Positions 18,052-26,492 of a stretch of DNA of 64,000 nucleotides are shown one piece after another; the first letter of the stretch is position 1, and every line of letters begins with the position of its first letter. The stretch spans positions 31,186 to 95,185 of the forward strand of contig CANQJL010000007.1 of assembly GCA_947624245.1 (NCBI GenBank), in the 5' to 3' direction. Source of the stretch: an uncultured Acetatifactor sp. GTDB taxonomy: Bacteria > Bacillota > Clostridia > Lachnospirales > Lachnospiraceae. Under the pieces are notes generated by a model that saw only the letters and a program-made list of their open reading frames with translations, ran no database searches and was not told the DNA's origin. The position numbers were made by a program, and so were the translations under genes.

Positions 18052-18954
18052 ATGATTTTAACGGTAAATTTAAATCCGGCCGTTGACAGGACCTGCCGGC
18101 TTCAGACGCTCAAGCCGGGGGAGGTGAACCGGCTGTACAGTGCAAAGAGCGTGGCCGGCGGCAAGGCGGTGAACGTGGCAAAGGTGCTGCGGCAGTTCCA
18201 TATGCCGACGGCGGCAGTGGGATTTTTGGGCGGCTCGGGCGGCAGAATGATAGAGGAGGCTCTGGAGAAGGCGGGCGTGGAGTGCCACTTTACCGAAATC
18301 GGCGGTCAGACCAGGACCAACACCAATATTCTGGAGGAGGACGGGCGCGTCACGGAAATTCTGGAATCCGGTCCTGTGATCACGGAAAAGGAGCTGACGC
18401 AGTTTTTAAAGCAGTTTACGGGCTGTCTGGAGACCTGTGAACTGGCGGTGATGTCCGGCAGCCTTCCCCAAGGGGTCCCCACGGACATTTACGCGAGGCT
18501 GACCGAGCTCTGCCATATGGCGGGGTGCCGCGTGATCTTAGATGCGTCGGGAGAGGCTCTGCGTCAGGGGATACAGGCCGGTCCCGATCTGGTGAAGCCA
18601 AACCGCAGAGAATTAGAGTATCTGGCAGGGAGACCTCTCAGGACCCGAAAAGATGCGGCGGACGCGGGGCGCGCCCTTCTTGCGGCGGGAGTCGGCAGAG
18701 TCGTAGTCTCTCTGGGAAGCGAGGGACTTCTCTGGGTGGACGGGGAACGTGAATTGTTCCGAGAGGCAAGGCCGGTAAAGACCGTGAACACCGTGGGCTG
18801 CGGCGATACGGTGGTGGCGGCCCTGTGCATGGGCGAGATCGCGGGAGAAGACGCGCAGACGACGCTTGCCAAAGCGGCGGCCATGGCGGCGGCGAACGCT
18901 TCCACCGGCGAGAGCGGAAATATCCCCATGGACGTCTATCTTGAATTATTGTGA
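18052..18954 (+). CDS. 1-phosphofructokinase/tagatose-6-phosphate kinase-like sugar kinase (PfkB family)
   Basis: About 300 residues of the FruK/LacC branch of PfkB kinases, which phosphorylate a sugar phosphate with ATP. The start MILTVNLNPAVDRTCRL is the family start, so the ATG at 18052 is preferred (ATG 18040 is also possible); the ORF-track start at 17785 lies inside recJ. Motifs: GGKAVNVAKVL substrate loop, KPNRRELEYL, and the C-terminal anion hole NTVGCGDTVVAAL with the catalytic Asp. The usual GAGD is GCGD here. No PTS or sugar operon is adjacent, so the substrate is not identified. Confidence 0.9.
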   Translation: MILTVNLNPAVDRTCRLQTLKPGEVNRLYSAKSVAGGKAVNVAKVLRQFHMPTAAVGFLGGSGGRMIEEALEKAGVECHFTEIGGQTRTNTNILEEDGRVTEILESGPVITEKELTQFLKQFTGCLETCELAVMSGSLPQGVPTDIYARLTELCHMAGCRVILDASGEALRQGIQAGPDLVKPNRRELEYLAGRPLRTRKDAADAGRALLAAGVGRVVVSLGSEGLLWVDGERELFREARPVKTVNTVGCGDTVVAALCMGEIAGEDAQTTLAKAAAMAAANASTGESGNIPMDVYLELL

Positions 18955-19060
18955 AATAAAATACGGATATAAAACATTAGAGCATAGGACGCTTGATATT
19001 GCGAAATGAATTGCATAGAATAATCTTATATACCAAGCAACAAAGAAACAAAGAGTATTA

Positions 19061-19279
19061 TTACAGGGGCTGGTCTTCGTCGGAAGGAATGTATGTGGCA
19101 ATATCTTGGATATTACAATGCAATATACGGCAGAGATCGTTTAATGTGGTCGTGTTCAGTGGCTTATTTTTGCGGAGTTTATCTAAGATAGCACTGGAGA
19201 TGTGATGTTTGTTGATTAAGGAATAAGTCGTTTCTTCGGAAGCTTTTAACGTTACCCAAAAAGGACTGTAATCTATCAA
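19061..19279 (-). CDS. Small Cro/C1-type HTH transcriptional regulator
   Basis: 72 residues. The sequence fits the short HTH family that opens like MIDYSPFW and contains TTYSLINKHHISSAILDKL (first helices plus recognition helix) and TTTLNDLCRILHC. Start is TTG at 19279 with GGAAGG seven bases before it. It is divergent from the sortase gene and faces a 22-bp palindrome at 19356-19377, so autoregulation or control of sortase is a reasonable inference. Confidence 0.8.
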   Translation of the reverse strand: MIDYSPFWVTLKASEETTYSLINKHHISSAILDKLRKNKPLNTTTLNDLCRILHCNIQDIATYIPSDEDQPL

Positions 19280-19350
19280 TGCCCATCCTTCCTCTCATCT
19301 TCTTCTCTTCTTCTATTCTGTTGATTTCATTGTATTTTATTATTTGATAC

Positions 19351-19379
19351 TTGACTATGGTCATGATTATGACTATAAT
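19351..19379 (+). promoter_or_regulatory. Upstream sigma-A promoter P1 of the sortase unit
   Basis: TTGACT, 17-base spacer, TATAAT: near consensus. It lies 214 bases before the sortase ATG and points towards it. Confidence 0.7.
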
Positions 19380-19403
19380 AGACGGAGCAATTGTCATTAT
19401 GAC
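19356..19403. promoter_or_regulatory. Palindromic operator candidates over P1
   Basis: A 22-bp palindrome TATGGTCATGATTATGACTA(TA) fills the P1 spacer (9-bp arms, one mismatch). A second GTCAT-T-ATGAC palindrome lies at 19393-19403, just past the expected start of transcription. Two sites sharing GTCAT/ATGAC arms next to a divergent HTH gene suggest a repressor operator. Confidence 0.5.
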
Positions 19404-19464
19404 CATTTCCGGAGGACTTATACCGGGAATGCGCAGGAAATATGAGGAAACAGTAAATAAGTGA

Positions 19465-19494
19465 TTGACGAGATTTCCTCGGGGGGGGTAGAAT
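19465..19494 (+). promoter_or_regulatory. Sortase promoter P2 with G8 tract in spacer
   Basis: TTGACG, 18-base spacer ending in eight G residues (19481-19488), then TAGAAT. One G fewer would give the optimal 17-base spacer. The -10 and the bases after it (TAGAATAAG) repeat in P3. Confidence 0.6.
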
Positions 19495-19530
19495 AAGATA
19501 GTGAAAAACTCCCCGGACGGGAGAAAAAGC

Positions 19531-19558
19531 TTGACGGAGCTGTTCGGGGGGGTAGAAT
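19531..19558 (+). promoter_or_regulatory. Sortase promoter P3 with G7 tract in spacer
   Basis: TTGACG, 16-base spacer ending in seven G residues (19546-19552), then TAGAAT, 34 bases before the sortase ATG. One G more would give a 17-base spacer. P2 and P3 look like a duplication of one promoter. The remaining sequence of this ~310-base gap holds no gene. Confidence 0.6.
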
Positions 19559-19592
19559 AAGGCGATGCGTCAAGAAATTATCAGGAGCGTTT

Positions 19593-20477
19593 ATGGAATA
19601 CGGGAACGGACGGCATGAAAACAACATAGGCAAATTTATATTGGTGTTCGTGGCAGTCTGTCTTCTGATAGGCGTGACGGCCGGCGGCATTACCCTGTGG
19701 CAGATCCATCAGGAAAACAAGGCCCAGCAGGAAATGGAACAGCTTGCCGAGAAGACGTATGAACCGCAGGAAAGCGCGAGCCCGACGCCGCAGCCCACCA
19801 TGGAGCCGGAGGCAGAAGAGGAGGAACAGCCGGAAGGGTATCCGACGCCTGCCGATTTGGGCATTGAGGTTCCGGATAAGGAGCTGCACTTTACCGAGCT
19901 TAGGGAGACCAACTCGGATATTTACGCCTGGATCTGCATTCCGGATACAAAGATCGATTATCCCATTCTGCAGAGCGAGGAGGAGTTGGACTATTACCTT
20001 CAGACGAATCTGGACGGCTCCAAGGGATATCCGGGCTGCATCTATACCCAGATGATGAACAGCAAGGACTGGAGCGACAGGAACACGGTGATCTACGGTC
20101 ATAACATGGGAAACGGTACAATGTTCCAGAACCTTCATTATTATGAGGATCCGGAATTTTTTGAATCGCATCCTTATGTCTATATCTACACGGAGCAGGA
20201 GCTTTTGGTCTATCGGGTGTTCGCCGCATACGAGAACGACGACCGCCATGTGCTGCTCTACAACGACTTCAGTACGCCGGAAAGCTTTGAGGAATACATA
20301 GACAGAGTCTATGAAAAGGACGGGTTGAGCGATCATCTGGACGAGGACGCCAGACCCGGGGCGGAGGACCGCATCATTACGCTCTCCACCTGCATCAACA
20401 AAAAGCCCAACCGCCGCTGGCTGGTACAGGCGGTGCTTGCAGCACGGGAACCGTATGCGCCCGAGGCGCAGCAGTAA
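19593..20477 (+). CDS. srtB: Class B sortase
   Basis: 294-residue type II membrane transpeptidase that links proteins to the cell wall. Transmembrane helix ~14-36, an acidic Pro/Glu linker, then the class B catalytic domain: NSDIYAWICIPDTKIDYPI, catalytic His in VIYGHNM, catalytic Cys in ITLSTC, and the Arg in NRRWLVQA. Class B enzymes of Clostridia (C. difficile SrtB) use (S/P)PXTG-type signals, and the next gene ends in SPKTG, so the pair is probably enzyme and substrate. Confidence 0.92.
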   Translation: MEYGNGRHENNIGKFILVFVAVCLLIGVTAGGITLWQIHQENKAQQEMEQLAEKTYEPQESASPTPQPTMEPEAEEEEQPEGYPTPADLGIEVPDKELHFTELRETNSDIYAWICIPDTKIDYPILQSEEELDYYLQTNLDGSKGYPGCIYTQMMNSKDWSDRNTVIYGHNMGNGTMFQNLHYYEDPEFFESHPYVYIYTEQELLVYRVFAAYENDDRHVLLYNDFSTPESFEEYIDRVYEKDGLSDHLDEDARPGAEDRIITLSTCINKKPNRRWLVQAVLAAREPYAPEAQQ

Positions 20478-20555
20478 ATATTATTTTGGTATCACACGGG
20501 CGCAAGCTCGGTTGATATATGCCTCACGCACAATATGAAAGGAGGGATGCGAAAA

Positions 20556-21191
20556 GTGAAAAAGAGAATTTTGGCGTTGGTTTGTGCCGCTACAATGGTC
20601 ATGGGCATGAGCCTTACGGTATGCGCACAAGGAAGCGGCACTGCAGGAAAGACTGCACAAAATGCTGTGGCGCAGCAGAGCACTGAGATCGTCAGCATAG
20701 AGAACAACACAGGTCAGACACTGTCCGCTGCAACGATCGCAAGCTTTGCCGAGACTACCGGCATCGCTGCCGGCGTGCAGGGCGCTACGATCGAGGCCGT
20801 TCCTACCAATACGGCAAAGGCAATGATCGCCGAAGCGAACAATCAGGTCGGTGCAAATACCTTCATTGCGGCAGTAGTGGATCTGAAGGTTCCCGCCGGC
20901 ACAGGCACGGCGACCTTTACACTGACCTGCCCTAACGTATGGGCGGGACAGAAAGTGACCATTCTCCATCTGAAATCCGATGGTACCTATGAGATGATCA
21001 CTCCCAGCAATGTGGCAAATAATTCCGTAACCTTTACTATGACGTCTTATTCACCGATTGCAATTGTAATCGATACTGCAGCGTCGCCCAAGACCGGAGA
21101 CGACGGCCTGGCAGCAGGCGCTATGATCGCCCTGATGGCCATGGCTGCGGCAATGGCAGGTGCGGTTGCTTACAGAAAAGTAAGAGCATAG
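20556..21191 (+). CDS. Secreted protein with SPKTG sorting signal, likely sortase substrate
   Basis: 211 residues. The GTG at 20556 is taken as start because AAAGGAGGG sits 10 bases upstream; earlier ATGs overlap that site. Signal peptide MKKRILALVCAATMVMGM with cleavage near VCAQG, a ~150-residue Ala/Thr/Asn-rich beta-type domain, then SPKTGDDG, a hydrophobic helix and the basic tail YRKVRA. This is a complete cell-wall sorting signal. It directly follows the class B sortase. The domain itself is not recognised; it has no cysteine in the mature part. Confidence 0.88.
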   Translation: MKKRILALVCAATMVMGMSLTVCAQGSGTAGKTAQNAVAQQSTEIVSIENNTGQTLSAATIASFAETTGIAAGVQGATIEAVPTNTAKAMIAEANNQVGANTFIAAVVDLKVPAGTGTATFTLTCPNVWAGQKVTILHLKSDGTYEMITPSNVANNSVTFTMTSYSPIAIVIDTAASPKTGDDGLAAGAMIALMAMAAAMAGAVAYRKVRA

Positions 21192-21261
21192 TTCTTTGAA
21201 GTGAATTTCTTTCCTGGCGTGAGGCATTTTTTTCAAGAATTTTAGCAGAAGGTGTTTTGAA

Positions 21262-22326
21262 ATGAGTTGGAGCCTGAGGATCCGCAAAATCCTGACATGG
21301 ATCATACTGACTGTTTCGGCCGTTATCTTTGTAGGTGCAATGGCTTTTCTGGCGCTGCAGATATCCGGCAGAAGGCGTCTGGAGCAGAAGACCTGCGGGA
21401 CCGTGCCCTGTCTTTCCGGGACGGAGCCTGTGGAGGCCGGCGTGCTGTCGGAGGACTGGCAGGAGGGAGACGTACTGTATCAGGGCGTGCACTACCGCTA
21501 CAACAGCGATATCCTGACCTTCCTTTTCTTCGGAATCGACCGCAGGGAGGAAGCAGGGGACGCAAAGACCGACGTCGGTCGTGCGGACGCTGTTTTTCTT
21601 CTGGTCCTGGATCCCCATACCAAGGAAATGTCTGTGATCGGTGTGGACAGGAACACCGTGGCGGACGTGGATGTATATGACCGTGACGGCACGTTCGTGG
21701 CAACGGAAAAGCTGCCGTTATGCCTTCAGTATACCTACGGCGACGGTCTGCATGTAAGCTGTGAGCGTTCCGAGGCAGCGGTCTCCGGACTTTTCTACGA
21801 GCTTCCCATCAACGGCTATGCGGCCGTCAATATGGGGGCGATTCCTATGATTAATGCCACTGTGGGCGGCGTCAAGGTCACCGCGCTGGAGGACCTTGCG
21901 GAAAGCGGAATCAGGAAAGGGGAGGAAGTGCTTCTTGACGACAGATCCTCCTATGCCTATCTGCATGACCGTGACGAACAGATGCCGGGGAGCGCACGCC
22001 TGCGGCTTCAGAGACAGCTGCAGTACGTGACCGCCTATTGCGAGACGGCTCTTGCCTCCCTGAAAGAGAATCCCGCACTGCCCATCGAGCTTTTTCGGGT
22101 TCTCGAAAAATATATGGTCACGGACATCTCTGTGGACGAGGTAAGCTATCTGGCCACGCAGGTGGCGGATTACACATTCAACGAGCAGATGATCTATCTG
22201 CCGGAGGGAGAGACGCTGCAGACGGAGGATTCCGTCAGGGATACTTCCGGCGAAGTCTTCTATCCGGACGAGACGTCCCTTTATGAGATGATGCTGAAGG
22301 TCTTTTATGAGGAAGTGAAAAAGTAG
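21262..22326 (+). CDS. LCP (LytR-CpsA-Psr) family cell-wall polymer ligase
   Basis: 354-residue membrane-anchored enzyme of the family that moves lipid-linked glycopolymers onto peptidoglycan. N-terminal helix ~10-32; LCP core ~75-250 with FLFFGIDRRE, GRADAVFLLVLD and VIGVDRNT, which hold conserved Asp and Arg residues, and GYAAVNMGAIP. It stands between the sortase pair and the priming transferase, fitting attachment of the polymer made by the downstream locus to the wall. The ribosome site GAAGGTG precedes the ATG. Confidence 0.9.
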   Translation: MSWSLRIRKILTWIILTVSAVIFVGAMAFLALQISGRRRLEQKTCGTVPCLSGTEPVEAGVLSEDWQEGDVLYQGVHYRYNSDILTFLFFGIDRREEAGDAKTDVGRADAVFLLVLDPHTKEMSVIGVDRNTVADVDVYDRDGTFVATEKLPLCLQYTYGDGLHVSCERSEAAVSGLFYELPINGYAAVNMGAIPMINATVGGVKVTALEDLAESGIRKGEEVLLDDRSSYAYLHDRDEQMPGSARLRLQRQLQYVTAYCETALASLKENPALPIELFRVLEKYMVTDISVDEVSYLATQVADYTFNEQMIYLPEGETLQTEDSVRDTSGEVFYPDETSLYEMMLKVFYEEVKK

Positions 22327-22342
22327 GAACAGGTGAGCTGTT

Positions 22343-23797
22343 ATGTACAAAAAACGGCCGCAGGGGTGGTTAAAACATCTTGATTTCATCATGCTGGATC
22401 TTTTATGTCTGTGCGCGGCGTTCAGTCTTGCGTATGCCGTCAGACAGGGCGATTTCCGATTCCTGGAAAACGCCGCCTACCGCAGCCTTGGCCTGGTGGT
22501 CCTGCTGGGTGACATCGGGGTCATAACGGCCTCCAATACTTTTAAAAATGTGCTGAAAAGAGACTTCTACCGGGAATTTTCCGTGACGGTGAAGCATGTC
22601 TGCATTTTGGAAGCGATCGTGATCGTGTACCTGTTCGCAATCAGGGGGAGCGTCACCTATTCCAGGATCTTTGTGGGTCTGCTGGGAGTCTTCTATTTTC
22701 TGTTCAGCTGCCTTTCGAGAATGCTGTGGAAAAGGCGCCTGCGCAATACCATGGGCGCGGTGGGAAGGAATTCTCTCATGATCGTGACCTCAAAGGACAG
22801 CGTAAATGAGATCGCAAGGAACATTATAGATAAAAATTACGAAAAGTTCCGCTTGGCCGGACTCGCCGTCTTAGACAGCGATATGCGCGGCCGGACGGCG
22901 GCAGGGATTCCGGTCATCGCCGGACGAGAGGACGTAGTGGAATGTGTCTGCCGCAGCTGGATCGATGAGATCCTGATCTGTCTTCCTGAGAATGAGATAG
23001 AGGGGATTCGGGAACTGACCGAAAAGTTCATGGAGATGGGCGTGGCGGTCCATACGGTCCTTTATCAGGCATTGGAGAATAAGGGTCAGAAGCAGTTCGT
23101 GGAACGGATCTTTAATTATACGGTGCTGACCAACAGCATCAATTACGCCACCCAGACCCAGCAGATGATCAAGCGGGGGCTGGATATTGCAGGGGGCCTT
23201 GTGGGAAGTCTGATCACCTGTGTGCTGTTTTTGTTCCTGGCGCCCGTAATCTATATCCTTTCGCCGGGACCTATCTTTTTTAAACAGGAGAGGGTAGGGA
23301 AAGGCGGGAAGCGTTTCCGGATGTATAAGTTCCGCAGCATGTATCCGGATGCAGAGGAACGCAAAAAAGAGCTGATGGAGAAGAACCGCGTGCGGAGCGG
23401 ATTGATGTTCAAGGTGGAGGAGGACCCCAGAATCATCGGCAGCAGGGTGCTGCCGGACGGTACGGTCAAGAAAGGATTCGGGAATTTTATTCGGGATTAC
23501 AGCCTGGACGAGTTTCCCCAGTTCTTCAATGTGCTCAAGGGGGATATGAGCCTTGTGGGGACCAGGCCGCCCACTGTGGACGAATGGGAGCGCTATGATC
23601 TCCATCACAGGGCGAGACTGGCGATTCGGCCGGGCATCACCGGCTTGTGGCAGATCAGCGGCAGAAGCAACATCACCGATTTTGAAGAAGTGGTGAAGCT
23701 GGATACACAATACATCACGAAATGGAGCATGGGACTGGACTTAAGGATCCTGTGGAAGACGGTTGGCGTGGTGTTGAAAAGACGGGGGTCGAGGTGA
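22343..23797 (+). CDS. Priming sugar-phosphate transferase (polyprenyl glycosylphosphotransferase)
   Basis: 484 residues. It starts polysaccharide synthesis by moving sugar-1-phosphate from a nucleotide sugar to undecaprenyl phosphate. N-terminal four-helix region (~15-125), a Rossmann-like CoA-binding-type domain (~140-265), then the catalytic bacterial sugar transferase domain (~275-484) with KQERVGKGGKRFRMYKFRSM, SLDEFPQFFNVLKGDMSLVG, TRPPTVDEWE and GITGLWQISGRS. The full architecture is that of WbaP/CpsE enzymes. The sugar cannot be deduced. Confidence 0.93.
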   Translation: MYKKRPQGWLKHLDFIMLDLLCLCAAFSLAYAVRQGDFRFLENAAYRSLGLVVLLGDIGVITASNTFKNVLKRDFYREFSVTVKHVCILEAIVIVYLFAIRGSVTYSRIFVGLLGVFYFLFSCLSRMLWKRRLRNTMGAVGRNSLMIVTSKDSVNEIARNIIDKNYEKFRLAGLAVLDSDMRGRTAAGIPVIAGREDVVECVCRSWIDEILICLPENEIEGIRELTEKFMEMGVAVHTVLYQALENKGQKQFVERIFNYTVLTNSINYATQTQQMIKRGLDIAGGLVGSLITCVLFLFLAPVIYILSPGPIFFKQERVGKGGKRFRMYKFRSMYPDAEERKKELMEKNRVRSGLMFKVEEDPRIIGSRVLPDGTVKKGFGNFIRDYSLDEFPQFFNVLKGDMSLVGTRPPTVDEWERYDLHHRARLAIRPGITGLWQISGRSNITDFEEVVKLDTQYITKWSMGLDLRILWKTVGVVLKRRGSR

Positions 23798-23839
23798 GAG
23801 GGGAAATCAAAGCGGATATTGTCCGGAAAGAGGAAAATG

Positions 23840-25039
23840 ATGAGATATAACAGCTCACAATATGAGGAAAGCATCGATATTGCAGCGCTTGCAGCCGGTA
23901 TCCTGCGCAAGAGATGGAGGCTGATTCTTGCCTGTGCGGCGGGCGCCCTGCTGCTGGGACTGTATAAGGGAGTGCTGCACCCGGGCAGCGCAGGAGATGC
24001 GGCACAGATCTCGCAGCTTCAGGAGGAGATTTCCAAGAACAATGAGACGCTTGCCAAGAATGAGAGCGACATTACGGCTCATGGATTTACGATTGCGGCG
24101 GATCAGGAAAAGATCGCAGCCAACGACGAGCTGATCGCGACGCAGCAGGAGCTGCGCACGGCACAGCAGGAGAAGCTGGAAGCGCTGCGGGCCGATCGTG
24201 ACAGGAACCAGGCGGTACTGAACGACGCCAATGCAACGCCGGAGCAGACAGAGGACGCCAACAATCGGCTGCTTACCTTGGCGAACGATATCGTGAATGC
24301 CGAGAATCAGCTCAATACGATCGTGACCCAGATCACCAACGCCCAGAAGGATACCGCCAATCTGCAGGCGGAGATCGACAAGCTGAGAGCCACTGACAGC
24401 ACGCTGGAGGAGGCCAATGCGGGGCTTCAGGAAGAGATCGGAGCGCAGAACGCCCAACTGGCAGAGCTGCAAGGCAGCGGCGGCACGGGACAGACCGTTA
24501 AATACGCCGTGCTTGGCGGCATATTGGGAATCCTGTTCGTCTGCGGCATCGGTCTGCTGCAGTTTCTCTTCAGCAAGAAGCTGCGCTGCTCCGAGGAGTT
24601 GCGGGAGAAGTACGACCTGCCCGTCTTGGGGGAATTCTGCTCCGCCGCGGCGCAGAAGCACGGAAGATTTGATAAGATGCTGGATCGCCTCTCCGGCGAC
24701 GTACAGACGCTCCCCGACAAGAACAATGTGTACGATCTCATTGCCGCCGGGATTCAGGCGGCAGGGCAGCCGCTGCCCATGCGGCTGGCCGTGACGGGCA
24801 CCGTGGACGAGAAGGTCCTGCGGGAGGTGAGCGGCTGGCTCTGTAAATTCCTGCCGGAGGAATATGAGGTCCTCATGGCCTCCAATCCCGTCTACAACGC
24901 AGGGTTCCTTGCGGAAATCAGGCAGTATACGGTGCTGCTGGTGGAGATGAAGCAGATTTCCGATAAAAGGGAGATCGACAAGCTGGCCGACGTACTGTGC
25001 CGCAATGAGGTCAATGTGATCGGCGCCGTGGTACTGTGA
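23840..25039 (+). CDS. Wzz/CpsC-like chain-length protein with coiled coil and degenerate kinase-like tail
   Basis: About 400 residues from the ATG at 23840 (23837 also possible; AAGAGGA site). First helix ~25-45, a long coiled coil (~60-205) with repeating Asn/Gln/Glu heptads such as ENQLNTIVTQITNAQKDTAN, a second helix ~220-240, then a C-terminal domain like the end of CpsD/BY-kinases. The tail has no Walker A (GTVDEK where GEGKS would be) and no Tyr cluster, so it is probably a pseudo-kinase regulator of polymer length. It is the last GC-rich gene before the composition changes. Confidence 0.75.
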   Translation: MRYNSSQYEESIDIAALAAGILRKRWRLILACAAGALLLGLYKGVLHPGSAGDAAQISQLQEEISKNNETLAKNESDITAHGFTIAADQEKIAANDELIATQQELRTAQQEKLEALRADRDRNQAVLNDANATPEQTEDANNRLLTLANDIVNAENQLNTIVTQITNAQKDTANLQAEIDKLRATDSTLEEANAGLQEEIGAQNAQLAELQGSGGTGQTVKYAVLGGILGILFVCGIGLLQFLFSKKLRCSEELREKYDLPVLGEFCSAAAQKHGRFDKMLDRLSGDVQTLPDKNNVYDLIAAGIQAAGQPLPMRLAVTGTVDEKVLREVSGWLCKFLPEEYEVLMASNPVYNAGFLAEIRQYTVLLVEMKQISDKREIDKLADVLCRNEVNVIGAVVL

Positions 25040-25078
25040 CGGAGTGAAGCGGTATCGTGAATGGAAAGGAACTAATAT

Positions 25079-26452
25079 ATGAACATTAGTTTTTTTGGTC
25101 TCGGATATGTGGGGTGTGTTGGAGCGGCATGTTGTGCCAGACTTGGGCATCATGTAATAGGAACGGATGTTTCGAAGAACAAAGTGAGTCTTATAAATCA
25201 AGGGCGCCCGACTATTATCGAGGCCGAGATAGAGGAACTGATAAAAGAAGCTCATGATAATGGCAGACTGGAAGCCACTATGGACTTTCGTTATGCGGTG
25301 ATGCACTCGGAGATTTCATTTATCGTCGTCGGAACGCCGAGCAGTAAGGAAGGGCATCTTAATCTGGATTATGTATATGCTGTAGCGCGACAGATAGGGG
25401 AGGCACTCCGAGAGAAGAAAGAATTTCACATTATCGCTATCAGAAGTACTGTCTTGCCCGGCACGAACCAGACAGTGGGAAAAATGATTGAAGAAGCATC
25501 AGGAAAAAAGAGAAATCAGGACTTTACAGTCGTGTCTAATCCGGAATTTCTTCGCGAGGGCACGGCAGTTCATGATTATATGAATCCGCCTTTTACGCTA
25601 ATCGGAACTGACAGTGAATTGGCGGAAAGCAGCTTCAGGGAATTATATAAAGATATTCCGGGCGAGTTCATATCTACTGATATTGAAGTCGCCGAAATTA
25701 TGAAGTATGTCAATAACACATATCACGGACTGAAAATCGTATTTGCAAATGAAGTGGGAAATATTTGCAAGGCGTTAAATATTGACAGTCATAAGGTCAT
25801 GGAGATTTTTTGCAAAGACAGGCAGTTAAATATCTCGCCATACTATTTTAAGCCGGGCTTTGCATATGGCGGATCCTGTCTGCCGAAGGATTCCAGAGCG
25901 CTGCGCACGCTGGCACACGATTTGTATATTGATGTACCGGTGATAGATGCGATTCACCCATCCAACGAAATCCAGAAAAAGAATGCCGTTGAGATTATTG
26001 AGAGCAAGGGAAAGCGAAAAATCGGAATTCTCGGCTTAAGCTTCAAAGCAGGGACGGACGATCTGCGATGCAGTCCAATTGTAGATGTGGCGGAAGTATT
26101 ATTGGGCAAGGGTTACGAGATTAGTATCTATGACAGAAATGTCAAAGTATCTCAGCTCACAGGGACGAATGCGGATTTCATTGCTGCAAAGCTGCCGCAT
26201 CTGCATGAGATGATTTCAGATGATTTGGATGCGGTCTGCAGGGAAAGTGATGTATTGGTCATTGCAAATAAGGAAAGAGAGTTTGATGAACTTCCCCAAA
26301 GGCATCCGCACAAGATAATTGTGGACTTAGTCCGTCAATTCACAGAGCTTGATTATGACGGAAACTATGAAGGCATAAGCTGGGCGAATATTAATATCAA
26401 CTCTGCACAAAACGACCTGCCGGTAAAAGATATGGAAAAAATAGAATTCTAG
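25079..26452 (+). CDS. UDP-glucose/GDP-mannose 6-dehydrogenase family protein
   Basis: 457-residue NAD-dependent four-electron dehydrogenase that turns a nucleotide hexose into a nucleotide uronic acid. N-terminal Rossmann motif GLGYVGCVGAACCA, catalytic Lys in the EIMKYVNNTYHGLKI helix, and catalytic Cys in YGGSCLPKDSRAL. GKRKIGILGLSFKAGTDDLR opens the C-terminal UDP-binding-like domain. The sequence leans to the AlgD (GDP-mannose) side rather than Ugd, but this is not decisive. First gene of the AT-rich island. Confidence 0.9.
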   Translation: MNISFFGLGYVGCVGAACCARLGHHVIGTDVSKNKVSLINQGRPTIIEAEIEELIKEAHDNGRLEATMDFRYAVMHSEISFIVVGTPSSKEGHLNLDYVYAVARQIGEALREKKEFHIIAIRSTVLPGTNQTVGKMIEEASGKKRNQDFTVVSNPEFLREGTAVHDYMNPPFTLIGTDSELAESSFRELYKDIPGEFISTDIEVAEIMKYVNNTYHGLKIVFANEVGNICKALNIDSHKVMEIFCKDRQLNISPYYFKPGFAYGGSCLPKDSRALRTLAHDLYIDVPVIDAIHPSNEIQKKNAVEIIESKGKRKIGILGLSFKAGTDDLRCSPIVDVAEVLLGKGYEISIYDRNVKVSQLTGTNADFIAAKLPHLHEMISDDLDAVCRESDVLVIANKEREFDELPQRHPHKIIVDLVRQFTELDYDGNYEGISWANININSAQNDLPVKDMEKIEF

Positions 26453-26492
26453 GGACATGTAAAATAAAGCAGTTACGCGGAGGGCAGCGGTC

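Noticed and set aside
19179-19406. 75-residue minus ORF overlapping the HTH gene
   Set aside because: It covers the operator palindromes and reads the HTH gene out of frame; the HTH frame has clear family similarity and its own ribosome site.
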